A stretch of 64,000 nt of DNA, from assembly GCA_012103035.1 (NCBI GenBank), contig JAAVLL010000001.1, forward strand, positions 2,392,501 through 2,456,500. The letters run 5' to 3'. The notes under the pieces are model-generated. The model did no database searches and had not been told where the DNA came from. It saw nothing but the letters and a program-made list of their open reading frames with translations. Of this stretch, positions 10,580-22,244 are shown piece by piece; the first letter of the stretch is position 1, and each line of letters starts with the position of its first letter. The position numbers and the translations under genes are program-made. The DNA is from Brucella oryzae (lineage in GTDB: Bacteria; Pseudomonadota; Alphaproteobacteria; Rhizobiales; Rhizobiaceae).

Positions 10580-10683
10580 AAGTCGTCATGGGGAACTATT
10601 CCGGTCGGAAACTGATGAAGCGATTTTTGCCATCATGCAGACGCAAGCGCATCGCCGCAACCCTTGAAAGGCGCAATTCTCTA

Positions 10684-11324
10684 TTATCGTGCGCCCGATT
10701 TCACGACAAAATCCGCCTTGCGCGATTGCGCTACCACGAGTTCGGCATTGGGAATATCGTTGGAAAGAGCGCGGTTTCGGGCCGTTTCGGCATCGAAGCC
10801 GAAACTGAGCCAACGATCGGTCAGGCGGCGTTCCAGCTCTGCAAACGGTACGTCCAGATAGAGCGTCATGTCGAAAAAGGGGCGAGCCTGGACCAGGGTT
10901 CCTGATCGAGCAGCAGATAATTGCCCTCGACCAGAAGCACGCGGTGCTCGGGGCCAACCACGGATGCGGCGGCGCGGGAAAGCTCCAGCGAACGGTCGAA
11001 GACCGGGATGAAGATTTCGCCCTCCGCCTGTTTCAGACGCTGCAGCAACACCGCAAATCCGGCGCAGTCGAAGGTGGGCGGCGAACCCTTGCGGCTCAGC
11101 AATCCGCGCTGATCGAGAATCCCGTCATCAAGATGAAACCCGTCCATGGGCACGACGATGGACGGTGTTTCACCGCCCTTGTTGATGGCATGGAGCAGAT
11201 AGTCGGACAGCGTGGATTTGCCCGCGCCCGGCGGACCGGCAATGGCCACGATCAGGCGTCCGCCGGTCTGCGCCAGCCGTGCAAGAATTTCCGAAGGCAG
11301 GGCTTCGCGCTCGATAGGCGTCAT
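10684..11324 (-). CDS. frcK: FrcK-like P-loop kinase of the fructose locus (frame-broken)
   Basis: P-loop kinase of the uridine/pantothenate kinase-like superfamily. The Walker A motif GPPGAGKSTL lies near residue 35, followed by PMDGFHLDD and LLVEGNYLLLD. The C-terminal part is MTLYLDVPFAELERRL after one base is lost near 10868. About 214 aa. It is last in the order frcB-frcC-frcA-frcK, matching the Sinorhizobium fructose transport locus, where FrcK is a proposed kinase whose substrate I cannot derive from sequence. frcA reads into this ATG with no visible stop. Confidence 0.8.
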
Positions 11325-12152
11325 GTCCGGTTTCCGTGATTCGTCCTGCCAATTTATCGGAGACGTACCGGCTCTGTTCGCCGCTTCCTTCGGCCTCATT
11401 GCGCCGGTCATCAGCGCCACGGCATCCGACATGGAATATTCCTTCGGGTCGATGACTGTCAGGCGGCGTCCGAGCCGGTGAATGTGGATGCGGTCGGCAA
11501 CCTCGAACACATGCGGCATGTTGTGCGAGATGAGGACGATGGGCATGCCGCGCCGCTTCACGTCCTGAATGAGCTCCAGCACGCGGCGTGATTCCTGACG
11601 CCGAGCGCCGCAGTCGGCTCGTCCATGATGACCACCTTGGAGCCGAAGGCAGCAGCACGCGCCACCGCAACGCCCTGACGCTGACCGCCCGAAAGGGTTT
11701 CCACCGCCTGGCCGATGTTCTGGATCGTCATCAAGCCTAGTTCTGACAGTTTTCGCGCGCGATCTTTTCCATCGCACCACGATCCAGCATGCGCAACATC
11801 GAACCGAGCGGTCCCTTGCGGCGGATTTCACGGCCAAGAAACAGATTGTCTGCAATGGAAAGCGCGGGCGACAAGGCAAGGTTCTGGTAGACAGTCTCGA
11901 TGCCCGCCTGCCGCGCTTCCATCGGCGAATGGAAGCTGACCGGCTGGCCGTCGAGCAGGATTTCCCCTCGTCGGGCTTGATCGCGCCGGACAGCGCCTTG
12001 ATGAGCGAGGACTTGCCTGCGCCATTGTCGCCGATGACCGCGAGGATTTCGCCCGGATAGAGGTCGAAATCGGCATGGTCGAGAGCTGTGACGCGACCAT
12101 AGCGCTTGACCAGCCCCTTGGCAGAAAGAACAGGCGTGGTGTTCGTTTTCAT
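11325..12152 (-). CDS. frcA: FrcA, sugar ABC transporter ATP-binding protein (frame-broken)
   Basis: ATPase of the fructose ABC importer. Walker A GDNGAGKSSL, signature LSGGQRQGVAVARA, Walker B VVIMDEPTAALG and the switch His in LISHNMPHVFEVADRI are all present, although three single-base losses (near 11968, 11740 and 11595) scatter them over frames. The ATG at 12152 overlaps the frcC stop (ATGA). A single ATPase domain of about 260-275 aa is expected. No in-frame stop separates its last frame from frcK, so the 3' boundary is provisional. Confidence 0.87.
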
Positions 12153-13242
12153 GCGGCAGCCTTTCTGATCCACTGGTCGATGGCGACGGCGGCAATGATG
12201 AGAACGCCGATCAGGAGATAGGTCCATTGCGGATCGGTGCCCCACAGGCGCAGGCCCAGCGAAAACACGCCGACGATCAGCGCGCCGAACATGGTGCCGA
12301 GAATGGAGCCGCGCCCGCCGAAGAGCGATATGCCGCCGATCACCACGGCGGTGATGGATTCGATATTGGCGAACTGGCCAGCGGTTGGCGACACGGAACC
12401 GAGACGACCGATCATGGCCCAGCCCGCAAGTGCGCAGATGATACCGGCCAGCACATAGACCGACATGAGGATCGGCTTGACCGAGACACCGGAAAGCTGC
12501 GCCGCCTCCGGATCGTCGCCAATAGCGTAGACATGCCGTCCCCAGGCGGTATGGTTCAGCACATACCAGAGCAGCAGCACCAGAAGCACCATCGCGATGA
12601 CGCCATAGGTGAAGACCGCGCCGCCGATGCGGATGCTCTCGCCGAAGAATTGCAGGATCGGCGCTTCCGCCGTGATTTCCTGCGCGCGGATCGTCTCATT
12701 GGCGGAATAGAGGAAGTTGGTGGCAAGGATCACCTGCCACATGCCAAGCGTCACGATGAAGGGCGGCAGACGGACATAGGCCACCAGAAAGCCATTGATG
12801 AAACCGCAGAGCGCGCCGGTCGCAAAGCCGCAGAGAATGGAAAGTTCGGCGGGAAGGCCATAGCGGAAGGTGAACTGCCCCATCACCACCGATGACAGCA
12901 CCATGATGGCGCCGACCGAAAGATCGATACCGGCGGTGAGAATCACCAGCGTCTGCGCCGCCGCAACGATGCCGGTGATGGCGACCTGTTGCAGAATGAG
13001 CGTCAATGCGAAGGCGGAGAAGAACTTGCCGCCAAGCGTGACGCCAAATACCAGCAGCGACAGGACGAGCACGATCAGCGGCACGGCGGCGGGATTGTGA
13101 TGCAGGAAATTGCGCATCCGATAAAGCACCGACTGGTCGCCCGCATCGAAGGAGGCGACATCGGCCGCGCTCTGCGACAGCGTCTTTTCATAGTCCTGCA
13201 TGGACTGTTTTGTGCAGCGGAAGCCGCCTGTGGCTCACTCAT
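12149..13242 (-). CDS. frcC: FrcC, sugar ABC transporter permease
   Basis: Inner-membrane permease of the ribose/fructose (BPD_transp_2) family with about ten hydrophobic segments, including AQTLVILTAGIDLSVGAIMV and AVVIGGISLFGGRGSILGT, both family signatures. The start at 13242 is preceded by AGGAGA. The first residues (MSEPQAASAAQN) are in a different frame because one C of a CCC run is lost near 13203. It is followed by frcA with an ATGA overlap. About 364 aa. Confidence 0.9.
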
Positions 13243-13318
13243 GTCTGTCTCCTGCCTTCACTCGCAGACCCTGCCCGGCAGATCTTCCGATATGCCGGGC
13301 CTGAGTTCGGAAAGGGGA

Positions 13319-14350
13319 TCAGCCCCAGCACTTGTCGAGTGCGGTCTTCGTGTCGATGGACGGAACGCCTTCCGCCGGCTTGTCGGTGACAAGCGACACG
13401 CCCGTATCGACAAAGTCCTTGCCTTCGGTCGGCTTCGGCTTTTCACCCGTATCGGCAAACTTCTTGATCGCCTCAATGCCGAGTGCCGCCATCTGCAGCG
13501 GATATTGCTGCGAGGTCGCGCCGATCACACCGGCTTCGACATTCTTCACGCCGGGGCAACCGCCATCGATGGAGACGATCAGCACGTCCTTCTCGCGCCC
13601 GACGGCCTTCAGAGCCTCATAGGCACCGGCGGCGGCAGGTTCATTGATGGTGTGGACGACATTAATGTTCGGGTCCTTCTGGAGAAGGTTTTCCATGGCG
13701 CGGCGTCCGCCTTCTTCATTGCCGTCGGTCAGGTCGCGACCGGCAATGCGCGGATCATCCTCGTCGCCCAGCTTGGTCTTGTCCTTCGGATCGATGCCGA
13801 AGCCGGTGGCAAAGCCCTGATCGCGCAGAACGTCGACGCTGGGCTGCGATGCGGTGAGGTTGAGGAAGGCAACCCTTGCATCCTTGGCCTTGTCGCCAAG
13901 CGTTGCCGCCGCCCATTTACCCACCAGCTCACCGGCGAGGAAATTGTCGGTGGCAAAGGTTGCGTCAGCCGCGTCGGCTGGCTCAAGCGGCGTGTCGAGC
14001 GCGATGATGAGCATACCGGCATCGCGCGCTTTCTGCAGCGACGGCACGATGCCCTTGGTGTCGGAAGCGGTGATCAGAATGCCCTTCGCCCCATCGGCGA
14101 TACAGGTTTCGATGGCTGCGACCTGGCTTTCGGAATCGCCGTCGATCTTGCCCGCATAGGTCTTGAGATTGACGCCCAGCTCCTTGGCCTTGGCGATGGC
14201 GCCTTCCTTCATCTTGACGAAGAACGGGTTGGTATCGGTCTTGGTGATGAGGCACGCGCCGACATCGGCGGCATTGGCCGAACTCAATGGAATGGCGGCA
14301 GCGCCAAGCGCGAAGGCAGCAAAGGCTGCCGACAGAACTGTCTTCTTCAT
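13319..14350 (-). CDS. frcB: FrcB, periplasmic fructose-binding protein
   Basis: Periplasmic sugar-binding component. Signal peptide [20 protein letters not shown] ending at SANA, then type I periplasmic-binding folds: [59 protein letters not shown] and [17 protein letters not shown]. 343 aa, intact. Shine-Dalgarno GGAGGA before the ATG at 14350. It is first gene of frcBCAK and is divergent from the ROK regulator across a 311-bp spacer containing a palindromic operator candidate. Confidence 0.92.
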   Translation of the reverse strand: MKKTVLSAAFAAFALGAAAIPLSSANAADVGACLITKTDTNPFFVKMKEGAIAKAKELGVNLKTYAGKIDGDSESQVAAIETCIADGAKGILITASDTKGIVPSLQKARDAGMLIIALDTPLEPADAADATFATDNFLAGELVGKWAAATLGDKAKDARVAFLNLTASQPSVDVLRDQGFATGFGIDPKDKTKLGDEDDPRIAGRDLTDGNEEGGRRAMENLLQKDPNINVVHTINEPAAAGAYEALKAVGREKDVLIVSIDGGCPGVKNVEAGVIGATSQQYPLQMAALGIEAIKKFADTGEKPKPTEGKDFVDTGVSLVTDKPAEGVPSIDTKTALDKCWG

Positions 14351-14661
14351 GGACTCCTCCCAGATTGAGCCGGTCCTCTTCCCCGGCAGGAGAAGCAAAA
14401 CACGGCTTCAAAACAGAGTCAATTAATAAATCCACTTGATTTATTAATATGCCGTGTCATTCTGGAAGACGGAGGAGAGAGGACCGGCAAAGGCGAACGG
14501 CAGGCTGGTCGTTTCATTACGTGGTCTATCTTAAGCGTTTGTTTTATTTTATATCCCTTGCAAAGAGGGCTTTTTCTCCTTCGATGGTTGGTTTAGGAAT
14601 TCCGGCATTCCATGGCTGCATTTCGAGATTGCATTCCATGGGCTGGAATCGGGGAGAGGCA
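14351..14661. other. Divergent promoter region frcB / frcR
   Basis: Spacer between frcB and frcR. It carries the 11-5-11 palindrome at 14422-14448, AT-rich sequence at 14520-14580 and GGGGAGAG before the frcR start. No gene is supported here; the longer reading frame upstream of 14662 lacks family features. Confidence 0.6.
14422..14448. promoter_or_regulatory. AT-rich palindrome, candidate ROK-repressor operator
   Basis: ATTAATAAATC-cactt-GATTTATTAAT is a perfect 11-bp inverted repeat with a 5-bp spacer, 72 bp before frcB. AT-rich palindromes of this kind are typical of NagC/Mlc-type ROK regulators. The link to FrcR is inference. Confidence 0.65.
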
Positions 14662-15979
14662 ATGGTCAGGCATAAAGTTGAAGGCGAACCAGACAGCAGG
14701 TCTGCCGATACGCTATCCGGCACCCTTTCCGGGACACTTTCCGGCACTCCGGGGCCTGCCATGCTGCAATTCGCCGGGCCGGGCGCGAGCGTCAATCGCG
14801 GTTCAAACCAGATCGGCGTGCGCGCCTATAATGAGCGGCTGGTTCTGGCGCTGGTGCGCAGGCATGGTGCGCTTGCCCGCGCCGATATTGCGCGGCTGAC
14901 CGGACTTTCGGCGCAGACGGTTTCCGTCATCATTCGTGCTCTGGAAAAGGACGGTCTCATCACGCAGGGCGAACGGGTGCGCGGTCGTGTCGGCCAGCCT
15001 TCCATGCCGATGCGCCTTGCCGCCGACGGGGTTTTCTCCTTCGGTCTCAAGATCGGGCGACGCAGCGCGGAAATCATCCTGATGGATTTTCTGGGGGCGA
15101 TCCGCGAGCGGCGGCACATCACCTATCGCTGGCCTGTGCCGGGTGAAATCCGCCGCTTCACCCTCGACAGCGTGGACGATTTCACCATGGCTCTCGATCC
15201 CGGCAAACGCGGGCGCATTGCGGGGCTGGGCATCGCATTGCCCTTCGAATTGTGGAACTGGGTCGAGGAAGTGGGTGCACCGGCTGAGGACCTGGATGCA
15301 TGGCTCGGTGCCGATCTGGTCAGCGATTTCGCCAAGGCATTTCCGTTTCCGGTCTTCGTGCAGAATGATGGAACAGCGGCTTGCGGTGCGGAACTGACCT
15401 TCGGTCGCGGGCCGGAATTCACCGACTTCGTCTATTTTTCATTGGCTCGTTCATCGGCGGCGGCGTGGTGCTCAACAACACGCTCTATCCGGGCCGAACC
15501 GGCAATGCGGGCGCGCTCGGCTCCATGCCGATGCGGATGCGCGGCACGTGGGAGCGCGGCGAGACCTTGCAGCTCATCGATACGGCCTCGCTGTTCGTTC
15601 TAGAACGCATGTTGCAGGAGCGGCATCTGCCCTCCGACGATCTGTGGCTTTCGCCGGAAAACTGGCGCAATTTCGGCACGCCGCTCGATGAATGGGTGGC
15701 GCTTGCCGCACGCGGGTTGGCCCATGCGGCGGTGGCAGCCGCCTCCGTCATCGACTTTCCCGCCGCCGTCATCGACGGCTGGCTGCCGGGCAATGTGCGC
15801 CACCGCATCGTGGAGGCGACGCGCGTGGAGCTTTCATGCCTCGACTTGCAGGGCCTGCGCGCACCGACGATCATCGAGGGCAAGGTTGGCGTCCATGCCA
15901 AGGCGATGGGCGCGGCAAGCCTGCCGCTCTCAACCGCTATCTGTTCGACCAGAGCGTCCTGTTCAAGGAACTAGGCTGA
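14662..15979 (+). CDS. frcR: ROK-family transcriptional regulator FrcR (frame-broken)
   Basis: ROK repressor with an N-terminal winged helix (NERLVLALVRRHGALARADI, TGLSAQTVSVIIRALEKDGL) and a sugar-kinase-like C-terminal domain (FPVFVQNDGTAACGAELTFG, GSFIGGGVVLN). A repeated SGTLSGTLSGT stretch precedes the DNA-binding domain. Single bases are lost near 15440 and 15930; the end is LNRYLFDQSVLFKELG. Divergent from frcB, it is the likely regulator of frcBCAK. About 440 aa. The start at 14662 is chosen for its Shine-Dalgarno GGGGAGAG. Confidence 0.87.
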
Positions 15980-15982
15980 CAC

Positions 15983-16001
15983 AACAAACACACAGTTTGT
16001 T
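15983..16001. promoter_or_regulatory. Short palindrome between frcR and pgm
   Basis: AACAAAC-acaca-GTTTGTT, a perfect 7-5-7 inverted repeat just after the frcR stop and about 95 bp before pgm. It could be a second regulator site or part of the pgm promoter region; there is no T-run to make it a terminator. Confidence 0.4.
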
Positions 16002-16071
16002 ATTTTCAATCAACAAGTTTGATCTATGTTGTCTTGCAATGACCGCAAATGCCCACACATTGACCGCTTAA

Positions 16072-17726
<1,655 letters not shown>

Positions 17727-17736
17727 CCAAAGAAAA

Positions 17737-17910
17737 GGGCCGGAAACGGCCCTCAGGCTGCTGACAAACCTCCGGCAGGGTCAAAATGACCTCAGATTCA
17801 CGGAACGTCCCAGATTCAGAACGTGAACAAATCGGAATCAAAACCCCTCGTTTTTGACTGCTTCCAAAAATCGAGGGGTTTGTAATCAATCTGAGGGCCG
17901 GAAACGGCCC
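17737..17910. terminator. Convergent twin terminators pgm / mrp
   Basis: Hairpin GGGCCG-gaaa-CGGCCC at 17737-17752 and an identical one at 17895-17910. The right copy is followed by TTTTCTT on +, the left copy by TTTTCTT on -. Between them lies AAACCCCTCG-TTTTT...AAAAA-CGAGGGGTTT (17841-17881). Each transcript would therefore end at the distal hairpin, giving overlapping antisense 3' ends of about 170 nt. Confidence 0.8.
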
Positions 17911-17919
17911 TTTTCTTAC

Positions 17920-19081
<1,162 letters not shown>

Positions 19082-19384
19082 TTCACTGCACCAAGAGGGT
19101 AAGGAAGCGGCGACATAAGGAAATCCATATCGAGCAGAACAGACTGCCCGATTGCCTTATTGCCCTCGCACCTTACCGCCCTGCTCCTTCATTGTTGCTT
19201 CATATCCAGTCCTGACATAATCAGCTTTCCAACCAAACGCCAATAGTGCCCAACCATTTAGAGTGGTTCCATTTACGAAAGAATTGCTGGAGCTACTCTA
19301 AATATTTCTTCTCACGCATTATCCAGCGCAAAACCGCTTCGCACTTTTGCTGGAAATGCTCCATTCCAAACATCGGAGCAAGCC
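19082..19384. other. Intergenic, mrp / gloA
   Basis: 303 bp between divergent genes. It contains one copy of the CGCATTATCC...CACTTTTGCTGGAAATGCT element (19315-19360) and no convincing ORF. Promoters for mrp and gloA must lie here but were not resolved. Confidence 0.5.
19315..19360 (+). repeat. Dispersed 46-bp hairpin element, single copy
   Basis: CGCATTATCCAGCGCAAAAC...CGCACTTTTGCTGGAAATGCT. The arms CCAGC(gc)AAAA and TTTTGCTGG pair. The same sequence is tandemly repeated at 60714-60871 and present in part at 50174-50207. Confidence 0.75.
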
Positions 19385-19780
19385 ATGGCCAAAGCCATTC
19401 ACACGATGATCCGCGTTCTCGACGAAGAGAAGTCCGTTTCCTTCTACAATCAGGCTTTTGGCCTCGATATTGCGGAACGCATCGATTTCGAAACCTTCAC
19501 ATTGATTTATTTGCGCAATGCGGAAGCCGATTTTGAAGTCGAGCTGACCGTGAACAAGGGCCGTACCGAGCCTTACAATCTTGGCGATGGCTATGGTCAT
19601 CTCGCCGTGGCGGTCGATGATGTCGATGCAGAACATGCCCGTTTCACGGAACTTGGCTTCAAGGTCGGCAAGCTGGTCGATTTCAAGAACAATGGCGTGC
19701 AGCTTGCCCGCTTCTTCTTTGCCGAAGACCCCGATGGCTACAAGATCGAGGTTCTGCAGCGCGGCGGGCGGTATGTGTAG
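19385..19780 (+). CDS. gloA: Lactoylglutathione lyase (glyoxalase I)
   Basis: VOC-fold metalloenzyme that isomerises the methylglyoxal-glutathione hemithioacetal. The two beta-alpha-beta-beta-beta modules are visible: IHTMIRVLDEEKSVSFYNQA with FEVELTVNKG, and GYGHLAVAVDDVDA with RFFFAEDPDGYKIEVLQ. The metal-ligand positions (His in IHTMIRV, Glu in VELT, His in GHLAV, Glu in KIEVL) are occupied. 131 aa, intact. The TAG stop merges into an octamer minisatellite. Confidence 0.93.
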   Translation: MAKAIHTMIRVLDEEKSVSFYNQAFGLDIAERIDFETFTLIYLRNAEADFEVELTVNKGRTEPYNLGDGYGHLAVAVDDVDAEHARFTELGFKVGKLVDFKNNGVQLARFFFAEDPDGYKIEVLQRGGRYV

Positions 19781-19855
19781 GGAGTAAGGGAGTAAGGGAG
19801 TAAGGGAGTAAGGGAGTAAGGGAGTAAGGGAGTAAGGGAGTAAGGGAGTAAGGGA
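19779..19855 (+). repeat. Octamer minisatellite, 9 x AGGGAGTA
   Basis: Nine perfect AGGGAGTA units plus a partial one begin inside the gloA stop codon. GGG-N5-GGG spacing on the + strand fits a G-quadruplex motif. Arrays of this type are copy-number-variable loci in Brucella. Confidence 0.93.
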
Positions 19856-19916
19856 AAACGCTTATTTCTCGGTCAAGGCAAATATTTTGCTTGCCTTGTC
19901 CACCGCCTGCCCACAC

Positions 19917-19972
19917 CCTATTCCCTATTCCCCTATTCCCTATTCCCTATTCCCTATTCCCCTATTCCCTAA
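19917..19972. repeat. C-rich heptamer/octamer array (CCCTATT)n
   Basis: About seven units of CCCTATT with occasional extra C, in inverse sense to the G-rich array 60 bp to the left. Together they form an inverted pair around a unique spacer. The same architecture recurs at 63731-63851. Confidence 0.9.
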
Positions 19973-20049
19973 CAATCGGACTATTTGTCCAGTGGCAAAG
20001 ACGGCCCGCATAGGCTAGGTAAATTCGGCTTGAACGGAGAAGCTTTGAG

Positions 20050-20460
20050 TTGAAGACGAGCATCGGCCAATATCGGATGTCTCTGGCGATACGCATCCTC
20101 AGCGTATTTGCCCTGATGTTCGTCGCCTTTGCGCATAAACCCGTCGATCTCAATGGGCCCGACAGCTATCTGCTTGCCCAGTACAAACTGCCGGACGGCA
20201 CCTATCCGGTGCTTTGTATCGGTGACCACGGCTCCGATCCGAACAATCAGGGTCACGACAAGCATCTGAGCAACAATAGTTGCGAAGCCTGCCGGATTTC
20301 GTCGGCCTTCCTGTGCCCGGCACCTGCCGGTTCCACCGGCGCTGCCCCCATATCGCCATGGCCGACGGGATCGTGCCGCCGCAGCCCGTTCTGCGCCGCA
20401 ACGCCTATCCCCATCGGCTCCGCCGCAAGCGCCGCCCATCGCCTGAATAATCCCGTTTGA
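20050..20460 (+). CDS. Small secreted Cys/His-containing protein, DUF2946-like
   Basis: Starts at TTG 20050 or ATG 20077 with a signal/anchor segment (RILSVFALMFVAFA). Then comes a polar region with CIGDHGSDPNNQGHDKHLSN and CEAC, and a Pro/Ala-rich tail. Cys and His residues in such short exported proteins beside YcnI/PCuAC genes suggest metal handling; this is inference. The C-terminus may be frame-shifted: an alternative frame ends RRKRRPSPE at 20450. About 130 aa. It probably forms a unit with the following YcnI-PCuAC gene. Confidence 0.55.
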   Translation: MKTSIGQYRMSLAIRILSVFALMFVAFAHKPVDLNGPDSYLLAQYKLPDGTYPVLCIGDHGSDPNNQGHDKHLSNNSCEACRISSAFLCPAPAGSTGAAPISPWPTGSCRRSPFCAATPIPIGSAASAAHRLNNPV

Positions 20461-20471
20461 GCGAATGCGTT

Positions 20472-20586
20472 CTTTTGAGCGCATCCCGAAAGGTCTGAAA
20501 CGGCTTTCGGACAAGATGCGCGCCAAAGCAAACAGTTTGAGCCCCAATCTGATTCAATCAGTTCACAATCGCGCTCTGAACCGCAT
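20472..20586. repeat. Dispersed double-hairpin repeat, copy 2 (reverse)
   Basis: GCGCATCCCGAAA...TTTCGGAC-AAGATGCGC followed by AATCTGATTCAATCAGTT...CGCGCTCTG. Same two modules as 8077-8187, in the opposite order and strand. It fills the gap between the DUF2946-like gene and the YcnI fusion gene. Confidence 0.7.
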
Positions 20587-20653
20587 TCCGCAATGAAATT
20601 GCGCCCAAACCCAGTTTCGGCGCGTCTTCCAACGATTATTCAGGTTTAACACA

Positions 20654-21685
20654 ATGAAAAACTATCGTTTTCTCGCTTCTGCGATCTCATTTGCTGCATT
20701 ATGCGCCTCCGCCGGCATGGCCCATGCCCATTCCTCTCGACCAGGGCGAAGCCAAGGCAGGCAGCTTCTACAAGGCAACCTTCCGCATTCCACATGGCTG
20801 CGATGGCAAGCCCACGACCGAAGTAAAGATCGAGCTACCCGAAGGCTTCATTTCGGCTCAGCCGCAGGCCAAGGCAGGCTGGAAGATAGAGACCTTCAAG
20901 GGCGACTACGCGAAGAGCTACAAGGTGCATGGCAAGGACGTGTCCTCGGGTGTCCAGGAAGTCCGCTTCACCGAGGGCAATCTGCCCAGCGACTTCTATG
21001 ATGAATTCACCGTCGTCGGCCAGCTCGCCAAATTCGACAAGGATACGACCCTCTCCTTCCCCGTGACACAGCTTTGTGGAAGCGATGCATCAGTTGCCTG
21101 GACGGAAATCCCCAAGGATGGCCAGAACCCGCACGATCTGAAGCACCCCGCGCCCCAGCTGCATGTAATGGCGGCAGGTGCTGACGATGAGCATGGCGGC
21201 CATGACGGGCACGGCAAGATGGGCCAGATGGACCATATGGGCAAGATGGACCATGCCTCCATGCAGGCAGCAATGCCGACGAAGCTTGGTGACCTCGAAA
21301 TCACGGGCCCTTCGGTACGCGCCATGGTTCCCGGTGCCAAGGTCGCAGGCGGGTTTCTGACCATCGCCAATGACGGCAAGAATGCCGACAAGCTGGTTTC
21401 CGTCACCACAAAGGCGTCAAGCGTGTCGAAATCCACGAAATGTCGATGCAGAATGACGTGATGAAGATGCGCCAGCTTGAAGGCGGTCTCGATATCCCGG
21501 CAGGCGAGAAGGTCGAGCTGAAGTCCGGTGGTTATCACCTCATGTTCATCCAGCCGGAGAAGCCGTACAAGGAAGGCGAGACCGTGCCGGTGACGCTGGA
21601 ATTCGAAAAGGCCGGTAAGGTCACGATCGATTTCCCCGTCACCGCGCAAAGCGGCCAGAAGGGCGAGGACCATTCGGGTCATTAG
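20654..21685 (+). CDS. YcnI (DUF1775)-PCu(A)C fusion, periplasmic copper protein (frame-broken)
   Basis: Exported two-domain copper protein. Signal peptide MKNYRFLASAISFAALCASA, cleaved after MAHA, gives a mature N-terminal His (HIPLDQGEAKAGS), the copper ligand position of YcnI proteins. The DUF1775 domain carries VKIELPEGF and FTVVGQLA. A His/Met-rich linker (DHMGKMDHASM) leads to a PCu(A)C domain with the Cu(I) motif H-x10-M-x22-H-x-M (from IHEMSMQNDVMKM to YHLM). Frame changes near 20735 (two bases) and 21413 (one C). About 345 aa. Probably delivers copper to oxidases or buffers it. Confidence 0.88.
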
Positions 21686-22244
21686 AGTGTGTTGCCGTCT
21701 GATTGAATCAGATCGGCGCTCCCGAAAGCATTTCCGGTAAATCGCGCCATTTGCGCCGTTTCTGGAAATGCATCAAAGCCTGTTCGCGAGAACGAGCTCC
21801 TTTGCAAAGGGGCGGATGATCCGCGGTCTCTCCTTCGCGCATTATGCGCCCGTTTGCCGCAACCGCTGCGCCCCGCAGCGGTTGCGTTCCTGCCTGAATG
21901 CTGTAAACATGACTATTCTAGTCTAGAATTATTCTAAATAATTGAAATATAATATGTTTTAAAGTTGAGGAATTGACTCCAGATGTATTTTCAGGCTTTT
22001 ATATACAGTGCAAATTCACAACCTTTGATGTCTGGGCCTTGAACCCTTTCGATTGGAGGACCCTATGATTGGTCTCGGCGAATGCCGGTCCGCAAATGTC
22101 GACGGCCTGCCCTGGCAGCTCAGTCTCTTGCCGACCGGATATTGTAATGTGCGGGGAAACCGAACGTCCCTCGGCAGGCAAGCAGGGCTTTGTCCCCGCA
22201 TCCATGCGCATGTCTTCGTTCCGCACCTTCTGCGGGAGGCGGAC
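21686..22244. other. Intergenic, copper gene / Cys-rich gene
   Basis: Contains a partial double-hairpin repeat (CGTCTGATT-gaa-TCAGATCGGCGCTC, 21686-21726), an AT-rich segment with the Irr-like palindromes (21915-21938), and an open frame with its own Shine-Dalgarno at 22065 that is in frame with the next gene. Confidence 0.6.
21922..21938 (+). promoter_or_regulatory. ICE/Irr-box-like palindrome
   Basis: TCTAGAA-TTA-TTCTAAA matches the Irr iron-control element TTTAGAA-N3-TTCTAAA at 16 of 17 positions. It overlaps a second perfect palindrome ATTCTAG-T-CTAGAAT (21915-21929). Irr is the haem/iron regulator of Rhizobiales, so the downstream Cys-rich gene may be iron-regulated. Confidence 0.68.

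Noticed and set aside
12227..12895. Long + strand ORF opposite frcC, and similar long antisense ORFs opposite frcB, pgm and tamB
   Set aside because: Shadows of GC-rich coding DNA: they follow the codon periodicity of the opposite gene, lack ribosome-binding sites and have His/Arg/Gly-rich composition.
19779..19972. CRISPR array
   Set aside because: Units are 7-8 bp with no spacers between them and no cas genes. This is a minisatellite.
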